NCBI RefSeq assembly: GCF_904846285.1
Contig: NZ_CAJHAD010000020.1
Span: 1 to 63,994, forward strand
Reading direction: 5' to 3'
Length of the DNA stretch: 63,994 nucleotides
Source: Psychrobacter immobilis
GTDB taxonomy: Bacteria; Pseudomonadota; Gammaproteobacteria; Pseudomonadales; Moraxellaceae
This document shows, one piece after another, positions 54,687-63,994 of this stretch. Under the pieces are notes generated by a model, which saw only the letters and a program-made list of their open reading frames with translations, had not been told where the DNA came from and ran no database searches. Both the position numbers and the translations under genes were made by a program. Positions within the stretch are counted from its first letter, which is position 1, and every line of letters starts with the position of its first letter.

Positions 54687-56105
54687 TTAAAACGTGCGCA
54701 CATCGACAAAGTGACCAGCTAATGCAGCAGCTGCAGCCATCGCTGGGCTGACCAAATGCGTACGACCACCATTACCTTGACGTCCTTCAAAATTACGGTT
54801 AGACGTTGAAGCACAGTGCTCTTGTGGCTCAAGCTTATCAGCATTCATGGCAAGGCACATAGAACAACCCGGCTCACGCCACTCGAAACCTGCCTCAGTA
54901 AATAAGGTATCCAAGCCTTCTGCTTCTGCCTGCAATTTCACTTGCCCAGAACCGGCCACGACAATGGCTTCTTTAATATTATCGGCAACTTTACGACCTT
55001 TAATCACAGCTGCTGCATCACGTAAATCTTCGATACGTGAGTTGGTACACGAACCAATAAAAATACGATCAAGCTGAATATCGGTAATTTTTTGCCCAGC
55101 TTCTAAACCCATATAGGTATAAGCGCGTAACCAGCCTTCTTCTTGCGCTTCATCAACTGCTTGATCTGGTGTTGGCACCGACTGAGTAATATCCACGACC
55201 ATTTCAGGAGAAGTACCCCAAGATACTTGCGGGGCGATCTCGCTACCATCCATCTCAATCACGGTATCAAATACGGCATCATCATCTGAATAAAAAGTGC
55301 GCCAGTAAGCTTCCGCTTGCTGCCACTGTTCTTCACTCGGCGCATAAGGACGACCTTTGACGTAATCAATAGTCGTATCATCGACGGCAACCATACCGAC
55401 GCGCGCACCCGCTTCAATCGCCATATTACAGACCGTCATCCGACCTTCCATGCTCATGTCTTCAAATACTTGCCCAGCAAATTCAATCGCATGTCCTGTG
55501 CCGCCAGCGGTGCCAATTTTGGCAATAATGGCAAGCACCACATCTTTTGATGTCACGCCAGCACCAAGTTTACCGGTGACCCGAATTTGCATATTTTTTG
55601 ATTTCTTTTGAATCAAACACTGAGTTGCTAATACATGCTCAACTTCTGAGGTACCGATACCGTGTGCCAAGCAGCCTAATGCGCCATGAGTAGCCGTATG
55701 TGAATCACCACAAACTACTGTCATACCAGGCAAGACCAAACCTTGTTCAGGACCGACCACGTGCAGAATACCTTGACGGGCATCATTAATGGTAAATTCA
55801 GCGATATTAAACTTGGCACAGTTTTCATCCAAGGTTAATACCTGCAGGCGCGATACCTTATCTTTAATACCAGCCACGCCTTCTGAACGCTCTTTAGTGA
55901 CCGTTGGGACGTTATGGTCTGGGCTTGCGATATTAGCCGACAGACGCCACGGCGCACGATTGGCAAGCTCCAAGCCTTCAAACGCTTGCGGGCTTGTCAC
56001 TTCATGCAGCAAATGGCGGTCGATATAAATCAGGCTCGAACCATCATCACGCTTGGTGACTTCGTGAGCATTCCAAAGTTTGTCATATAACGTTTGACCG
56101 GCCAT
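54687..56105 (-). CDS. leuC: 3-isopropylmalate dehydratase large subunit
   Basis: 472 residues; the [4Fe-4S] subunit of isopropylmalate isomerase. Cluster cysteines lie in [18 protein letters not shown], [16 protein letters not shown] and [10 protein letters not shown] segments. AAAGGA precedes the start. It is first in the leuC-leuD transcript and divergent from a LysR gene. Confidence 0.96.
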   Translation of the reverse strand: MAGQTLYDKLWNAHEVTKRDDGSSLIYIDRHLLHEVTSPQAFEGLELANRAPWRLSANIASPDHNVPTVTKERSEGVAGIKDKVSRLQVLTLDENCAKFNIAEFTINDARQGILHVVGPEQGLVLPGMTVVCGDSHTATHGALGCLAHGIGTSEVEHVLATQCLIQKKSKNMQIRVTGKLGAGVTSKDVVLAIIAKIGTAGGTGHAIEFAGQVFEDMSMEGRMTVCNMAIEAGARVGMVAVDDTTIDYVKGRPYAPSEEQWQQAEAYWRTFYSDDDAVFDTVIEMDGSEIAPQVSWGTSPEMVVDITQSVPTPDQAVDEAQEEGWLRAYTYMGLEAGQKITDIQLDRIFIGSCTNSRIEDLRDAAAVIKGRKVADNIKEAIVVAGSGQVKLQAEAEGLDTLFTEAGFEWREPGCSMCLAMNADKLEPQEHCASTSNRNFEGRQGNGGRTHLVSPAMAAAAALAGHFVDVRTF

Positions 56106-56478
56106 ACTGCTATCCTTTTTAGTTGCTAATGACTTAATATTTCACTTGCTTACTCGGTGTAAGCAAAAATTTTGTTCAATATTTGATTATATCAACGGCT
56201 GATTATCTATATTCTGACTATATATACAGTTATGCATTCGCCTCATACTTAGATATTTATTGTTGCAATGAACTTTTAAAACAAGGGTAATGCTACTGAT
56301 TACCAAATTAATAAAATAAATATGTGACAATACGTCTTGATGTCTTGTGATTATAGCAGGCTAATCCTATAATAATAATTGATGATTTTTGCATAGTCAC
56401 AAACTTTTATTTCTAATTCATTATGATTAGGCTAGCCAACTTTTATTTATAGCTCGCTACGTAGCTAAGGACATCGGT
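56106..56478. other. Divergent control region of leuC and LysR gene
   Basis: 373 bp, AT-rich, where both promoters and the LysR binding site must lie. T-rich/A-rich imperfect palindromes occur (near 56185-56230), but no single operator can be defined by eye. Confidence 0.4.
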
Positions 56479-57351
56479 GTGAATACCACAAATTTGACAA
56501 CATTTGTCACTGTTATGCAAACAGGCAGCATTTCAGGTGCAGCAGAAAAACTGTTTATTACTCAGCCTGCGGTCAGTAAACGCATCAAAAACTTAGAAGA
56601 TGAATTTAACATCACCTTATTTGATACAGTCGGGCGCGGTATTGTACCGACTCAAGCCGCCAGTGAGATGTTACCTCACGCCAAACGTTGGCTTGAAGAT
56701 TATGAAAACTTTAAAATAAACCTCCAGCATTCGAAGCATATCGTATCCGGTAAACTCGTTATCGGCACCAGCCACCATATCGGCTTGCACCACCTCGCCC
56801 CTGTGCTCAAGCATTTTATCCAAGCCTATCCTGCGGTACAACTAGAAGTACATTTTGTCGATTCAGAAACGGCTCATAAAGCGGTACTCGATGGCGATTT
56901 GTCATTGGCATTTTTAACCTTGCCGCCCGTCTATGATAAGCGTTTGACCTATCATACTTTATGGTCAGATCCGCTCTACTTTATGACCGGTACTTTATCA
57001 CCTTTGGCAACCAAGTCTAATGTGACGCTTGAGCAATTAGCGCGCTACCCTGCTATTTTGCCGTCTGCCAATACCTTTACCAGTCAGATTACCTTAGCGG
57101 AATTTGCTAAGCATAATCTAAAACCTTATGCCACCATGAGTACCAACCCATTAGAATCTATCCGGATGTTGGTTTCTGTAGGACTTGGCTGGTCGGTACT
57201 ACCGCAAACCATGGTCAGTCAAGATTTAGAACGTATTGATATGGCAGATAATATTGAATTGCAACGTTATTTGGGCGTGGTTATCAACCCAAAACTCACG
57301 CAATCCAGCAGCGTGACCGCATTGTTAGATTTGCTTGCTCCAATTGATTAA
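56479..57351 (+). CDS. LysR-family transcriptional regulator, divergent from leuC
   Basis: 290 residues with a GTG start and AAGGA upstream. The LysR helix-turn-helix is at about 3-60 (TFVTVMQTGSISGAAEKLFI, TQPAVSKRIKNLE), followed by a substrate-binding domain. Its divergent position suggests control of leuCD(B), as for LeuR-like regulators; this is inference. Confidence 0.9.
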   Translation: MNTTNLTTFVTVMQTGSISGAAEKLFITQPAVSKRIKNLEDEFNITLFDTVGRGIVPTQAASEMLPHAKRWLEDYENFKINLQHSKHIVSGKLVIGTSHHIGLHHLAPVLKHFIQAYPAVQLEVHFVDSETAHKAVLDGDLSLAFLTLPPVYDKRLTYHTLWSDPLYFMTGTLSPLATKSNVTLEQLARYPAILPSANTFTSQITLAEFAKHNLKPYATMSTNPLESIRMLVSVGLGWSVLPQTMVSQDLERIDMADNIELQRYLGVVINPKLTQSSSVTALLDLLAPID

Positions 57352-57714
57352 ACATTGAGCAAGCGATTTTAATTATTTGCCAACAGAGATATTTATTCGA
57401 TAAATTAGCGCGTTCGCATTTGTGCCACTCATACGTTATAATATGGCTGACGTTGTTTAGATAACATTAATTTACCTTAACCACACTGATAATTATATAT
57501 TGAAGACTTCTAGTAATATATGATAGTAACCAGTAGGTTGAATGGTTTTAAATGATTGGTTATATAAACGACTGATATTTATAGATGATGAGCAGATGCG
57601 AGCAATGAAAATATAAAATTGAACTATGTATTGCCGCTTGTGTTTCATCATGACTTTATAAGTATCAGCCCTAGAACAGCATCAATCATATAAAACTAAT
57701 AGAAGCATTTGAAT
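57352..57714. other. Gene-free region with a promoter-like element, possible small RNA
   Basis: A TATAAT (57437-57442) with a weak TTCGCA -35 (57413-57418) points to a transcript running to the hairpin at 57715-57747. No reading frame with a ribosome binding site was found inside, so an RNA gene of about 300 nt is possible. Confidence 0.3.
57413..57442 (+). promoter_or_regulatory. Candidate promoter in the lysR-putP gap
   Basis: -10 TATAAT at 57437-57442 and a 4/6 -35 (TTCGCA) 18 bp upstream. Confidence 0.4.
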
Positions 57715-57747
57715 AAAAGCCATTATGTCCTACTTAATGGCTTTTTT
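57715..57747 (+). terminator. Rho-independent terminator in the lysR-putP gap
   Basis: AAAAGCCATTA / TAATGGCTTTT hairpin followed by T, 363 bp after the LysR stop and 120 bp before putP. Confidence 0.85.
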
Positions 57748-57868
57748 CGTCTTCAGATTTTTTATCTTGAGATATTTTGAGATATGGTTTTTAAGCAACG
57801 TCTTGTAAGACTTAATTCTTCTCGTTAAAAATAATGACAGCCAACTATGTTGGTTAAGGACAGTTTAT

Positions 57869-59368
57869 ATGAACGGAGTTTCTAGTGGCGTGCTGATATC
57901 ACTCGGCGCCTATTTCTTAGTGATGATTGGTATTGGAATTTATGCTTATTTTAAGCAATCAAACGATACTGAAGGCTATATGCTTGGCGGTCGTAATCTA
58001 GGTCCCGCTGTTACGGCACTATCAGCAGGTGCCTCAGACATGTCAGGCTGGTTATTACTCGGTCTACCTGGTTACATGTATGCTGATGGTGTGGTCAGTA
58101 TATGGATTGCCCTTGGTTTAACCTTGGGTGCCTTTTTAAATTATATCATCGTAGCGCCGCGTCTTCGTGTTTATACCGAGGTCGCTGACAATGCCATCAC
58201 TTTACCTGATTATTTCGCCAACCGCTTTGAAGATAAATCACACATGTTACGTGTCATTTCTGCTGTGGTTATCATTTTATTCTTTACTGTCTATACCGCA
58301 GCAAGTTTAGTCGGTGGCGGTAAACTTTTCGAAAGCTCGCTTAACCTTTCTTATAGCACTGGTTTGTGGGTTACGGCTGGTGTGGTCGTCGCTTATACGC
58401 TATTCGGTGGTTTCTTAGCCGTCTCAATGACGGATTTCGTACAGGGTATCATCATGCTGTTTGCGATGGTTATCGTACCTGTCGTTGCCTTTACTGATCT
58501 TGGCGGCATTTCAGCTACGACTGAGGCGGTCAGAAACATCGATCCGAATCTACTTAATGTCACCAGTGGCATGACCGTCCTTGGCATTGTCTCATTGATG
58601 GCTTGGGGCTTGGGATACTTTGGTCAGCCGCATATTATCGTGCGCTTTATGGCTATTCGCTCAGTTAAAGATATACCAACGGCACGTAACATCGGTATGA
58701 GTTGGATGATTGTAAGTTTAATTGGTGCATTGATGACTGGTTTTGCGGGTCGTGCTTATGTACAAAAAACAGCGATGACCTTAGAGGATCCTGAAACCAT
58801 CTTCTTAGTATTTACACAGTTCCTGTTCACACCTCTCGTTTCAGGTTTCTTATTAGCCGCTATTTTAGCCGCGATTATGAGTACGATTTCCTCACAACTA
58901 CTCGTCGTATCAAGCTCATTGACTAAAGATGTTTATAAGTTGTTCTTTGATAGAGACGCGCCAGAAGCACGCCAAGTAATGGTCGGTCGACTTTCAGTTA
59001 TCGTGGTCGCGGTCATTGCCATCTTATTGGCTTCAAACCCGGAAAGCTCGGTACTGAGCTTAGTATCTAACGCTTGGGCAGGATTTGGTGCCGCATTTGG
59101 ACCCTTAGTTATCTTCAGTCTCACATGGCGTCGTATGAACCGTAATGGTGCTGTTGCTGGTATGGTTGTGGGTGCATTGACTGTCATCTTATGGATTTAT
59201 GGTCCTTTCCAAATGAATGGTGTCGCCTTAAACAGCTGGTTATATGCGATTGTTCCAGGCTTTATCTTAAGTACCATCGCTATCTTTGCAGTAAGTATCA
59301 TGACTGGCGGTCCAAAACCTTCAGTATCTGCAAAGTTTAAAGAGATGGAAATGAACTTAGATAAATAA
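57869..59368 (+). CDS. putP: Sodium/proline symporter
   Basis: 499 residues, SSS-family transporter with about 13 membrane segments. SAGASDMSGWLLLGLPGYMY, LGYFGQPHIIVRFMAI and AAILAAIMSTISSQLLVVSS are the PutP signatures, with sodium-binding Ser/Asp residues. It imports proline with sodium as nutrient or osmoprotectant. AAGGA precedes the ATG. Confidence 0.94.
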   Translation: MNGVSSGVLISLGAYFLVMIGIGIYAYFKQSNDTEGYMLGGRNLGPAVTALSAGASDMSGWLLLGLPGYMYADGVVSIWIALGLTLGAFLNYIIVAPRLRVYTEVADNAITLPDYFANRFEDKSHMLRVISAVVIILFFTVYTAASLVGGGKLFESSLNLSYSTGLWVTAGVVVAYTLFGGFLAVSMTDFVQGIIMLFAMVIVPVVAFTDLGGISATTEAVRNIDPNLLNVTSGMTVLGIVSLMAWGLGYFGQPHIIVRFMAIRSVKDIPTARNIGMSWMIVSLIGALMTGFAGRAYVQKTAMTLEDPETIFLVFTQFLFTPLVSGFLLAAILAAIMSTISSQLLVVSSSLTKDVYKLFFDRDAPEARQVMVGRLSVIVVAVIAILLASNPESSVLSLVSNAWAGFGAAFGPLVIFSLTWRRMNRNGAVAGMVVGALTVILWIYGPFQMNGVALNSWLYAIVPGFILSTIAIFAVSIMTGGPKPSVSAKFKEMEMNLDK

Positions 59369-59395
59369 GCACTATTTATTCACTATTTTATTACC

Positions 59396-59427
59396 AAAAA
59401 ACCTCGCTAATTGACGAGGTTTTTTTA
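59396..59427. terminator. Bidirectional terminator between putP and slam
   Basis: AAAAACCTCG / CGAGGTTTTTTT hairpin with T-runs on both strands. Confidence 0.9.
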
Positions 59428-59475
59428 GTATCAGCATTTGGTATGTCGTATATGTATTTAATTAAACCTATTTGA

Positions 59476-61029
59476 CTAAAAGGTTTTGGTTAATAATACC
59501 GTCGCTGATTTTTCATCACGATCGTCATAATAAGCAAAGTTACTAGAAGTTGTTTCATAATCAAATACCAATCTTGGCGTTAATCCAAGTACAGTAAAAT
59601 CGCGCTTCCATACTTGCAGACCTAGCGAGGTAGTTTTGTCTTCTCTTCTTGAGCCTATTTCTCCGCCTACAGCATTATAGTAGGCATTTAGACCATTACT
59701 ACCAACTTCAAAAGTATCGGCTGGATTGTCATATTCTTTTACTGCATAACCGACCGATGCTAGGGTCGAGATACCGCGTTTCCATTCACGACCCCAGCCG
59801 ACATTCACTGAGTTACGATCATAACTAATAATGCTCGATTTGGGCACATCATTCTGATAGTTACCTAGCCCACCATAAAAATACTCTTTAGCGTCTTTGA
59901 TATAAAAAGCATTTAAGCCTAAGAACTGACCATCTGTCTCACGATTTTTATTATCATCATCTTCAAAAGTCTCTTTAGACAAGATGCCTGTCGCAGATAG
60001 CTTAAGCTTCGGTTTAATCCAGCGCGAGCCACTAACAGTCACGCCTTTTCGTAAGCTATATGCCTCTTCATCATAATACCGTTTAGTTACAAACGGCGTG
60101 AGAGAGATATCATTTTTGGCATCATCATAACCGACCCCAGCGGAGGCAGTAAATAGATAGTCGTTATAATCAGTTTCGTCCCAAAAGGCTTTTAACGAGG
60201 CATTACCACCCACGGTCGCATAAAAGTTATCAGGTAAATTAAAGCGTTTGTTTGCGCTGCCTGACACCTGAACACCGTTGGCTGACTTTTGCTCTACTGA
60301 ATCACCGAGTCCTGACTGAATCGTCTTCGAAGGCGCATCGTTGATATTATCGTCTCTTACGTAGCTAGCAGAAGCATCAAAGCGCCAGTCTTCTACATTA
60401 TCTACATGCAATAATGAGCTTTTCACCGCTGCCATTACGGGGGCTGGTAAGTCAACCGCTTGTAGTTTACGTAGTTGTTCCTTTGCTGCCGCATATTGTT
60501 TATCAGCCAACATCGCCAAAGCCATATTTAAACGGACAGGGTGGAAGTCTGGATCTGTTGCTAGCATATTGCGGTAGATAGCAATCGCTTGCTTATTTTT
60601 GGCTTCGCTACGATAGACCAAGGCATCAGCAAAATTGATAAGCATGGGGTCATTATTTTCTAGTGCTTTATAATGTGGCAGTATTTGCTTAACAGTCTCC
60701 ATATCTTGCGCGGCTAAGGCATCATTTAAAAACTTACTAAAGGCGACTGGATTGGCTTTTAAGGTTTCTAAATTATAAGCAATCGCATCTGCCAATTGTT
60801 GACGGCTTCTAATAGCGTTCTGTGCTTCTGTGTCAGAAATAGCGGTCGAAGGTGCGGTAGGATTTGAGACCGCTGTTTGATTTTCGCGTTTAAGTAATTC
60901 AGTGGCTTGGTCATTAGCGGGCTGATTTAAGCCAAGCTCTGTTTCTGCTGCCATGGCAGGTAGAGAAACCGCCATCATTGCTAGCAAAATAGAAGTGGTG
61001 AGGGTTTTGCGCATATATTGATTATTCAT
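59476..61029 (-). CDS. Slam (surface lipoprotein assembly modulator, DUF560)
   Basis: 517 residues. The signal peptide ends AMAAE. A periplasmic TPR-type region (about 90-215; AIAIYRNMLATDPDFHPVRL, LNMALAMLADKQYAAAKEQL) is followed by an outer-membrane beta-barrel (DUF560) with alternating strands ending in LLTKTF. It moves Slam-dependent proteins through the outer membrane to the cell surface. AAGGA precedes the start. It lies just downstream of its probable substrate gene, as in Neisseria, Moraxella and Acinetobacter clusters. Confidence 0.9.
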   Translation of the reverse strand: MNNQYMRKTLTTSILLAMMAVSLPAMAAETELGLNQPANDQATELLKRENQTAVSNPTAPSTAISDTEAQNAIRSRQQLADAIAYNLETLKANPVAFSKFLNDALAAQDMETVKQILPHYKALENNDPMLINFADALVYRSEAKNKQAIAIYRNMLATDPDFHPVRLNMALAMLADKQYAAAKEQLRKLQAVDLPAPVMAAVKSSLLHVDNVEDWRFDASASYVRDDNINDAPSKTIQSGLGDSVEQKSANGVQVSGSANKRFNLPDNFYATVGGNASLKAFWDETDYNDYLFTASAGVGYDDAKNDISLTPFVTKRYYDEEAYSLRKGVTVSGSRWIKPKLKLSATGILSKETFEDDDNKNRETDGQFLGLNAFYIKDAKEYFYGGLGNYQNDVPKSSIISYDRNSVNVGWGREWKRGISTLASVGYAVKEYDNPADTFEVGSNGLNAYYNAVGGEIGSRREDKTTSLGLQVWKRDFTVLGLTPRLVFDYETTSSNFAYYDDRDEKSATVLLTKTF

Positions 61030-61116
61030 GGGTATCCTTACCTAAGTACGATCGTTGATTTTCCAAACAATTTTCCAAACTTAATCATCCTAAGGGATTT
61101 TAATAATTTAAGCGAG

Positions 61117-61143
61117 AAAAAAAGCGCCCTAGGACGCTTTTTT
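61117..61143 (-). terminator. Terminator between the surface-protein gene and slam
   Basis: AAAGCG-C-CCTAGG-A-CGCTTT hairpin flanked by A and T runs. It may limit slam transcription relative to its substrate. Confidence 0.82.
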
Positions 61144-61168
61144 CTTTGCTTTATAGAGTCATGTTACT

Positions 61169-63994
<2,826 letters not shown>

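Overview
The window looks like a chromosomal segment of a Psychrobacter-like member of the Moraxellaceae. The evidence is the leuC-leuD-leuB / fimV / truA neighbourhood shared with pseudomonads and Moraxellaceae, a Slam outer-membrane translocator beside a TbpB-like surface protein, the phenylalanine/tyrosine catabolic cluster, and moderately AT-rich DNA. The genus is inferred from recognised protein families, not from a database search.

Layout. (1) 1-1736: a truncated trmO, ferredoxin-NADP reductase (fpr) and tRNA-Leu(CAA). (2) 1721-28959: a genomic island of about 27 kb inserted at the 3' end of that tRNA. The 16-bp tRNA end CCGACCACCGGTACCA occurs at 1721-1736 and again at 28944-28959. A P4-type tyrosine recombinase follows the left junction, and ATGTACACT-type arm repeats lie inside both ends. 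The right part of the island is an element-maintenance module on the minus strand: AlpA, a 'hydrolase or metal-binding' family protein, a YqaJ exonuclease, a DUF932 protein, a zinc ribbon and a Gp2/YagK-like Rep, most of them separated by Rho-independent terminators. The cargo includes a DUF262/HNH (GmrSD-like) protein and a decayed helicase-nuclease. It also carries a family of periplasmic Sel1-repeat proteins with a common C-x7-C cap, and a three-gene operon coding for a membrane-spanning DUF559/Vsr-like nuclease with an outward OB-fold. Further cargo is a Sel1-Sel1-HNH-methyltransferase operon, an EamA exporter, an IS630 element and several small secreted or lipoproteins. (3) 29.0-31.5 kb: an acidic unknown protein and an NhaC antiporter. 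(4) 31.6-40.7 kb: aromatic amino acid catabolism (phhB, phhA, hppD, LysR, tyrB, fahA, a VOC protein, IclR, maiA), with no recognisable hmgA. (5) 40.8-57.4 kb: housekeeping genes (dinB, queA, a FimV split into two genes, asparaginase, truA, infA, an L,D-transpeptidase, leuB, leuD, leuC, LysR). (6) 57.4-64 kb: putP, Slam, and a large Slam-dependent surface protein with two near-identical 745-bp repeats and a collagen-like Gly-X-Y tract that runs off the window.

How it works together. The island is a mobile element carrying several nuclease-centred cargo units and a duplicating set of exported proteins, which suggests defence or competition. The strongest candidates for an undescribed system are the operon at 9745-11850 (cytoplasmic nuclease, membrane anchor, periplasmic OB domains) and the operon at 12326-15550 (two secreted Sel1 proteins with an HNH nuclease and a methyltransferase). 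The core regions code for conversion of phenylalanine to fumarate and acetoacetate, leucine synthesis, polar/pilus landmark proteins and surface-protein export.
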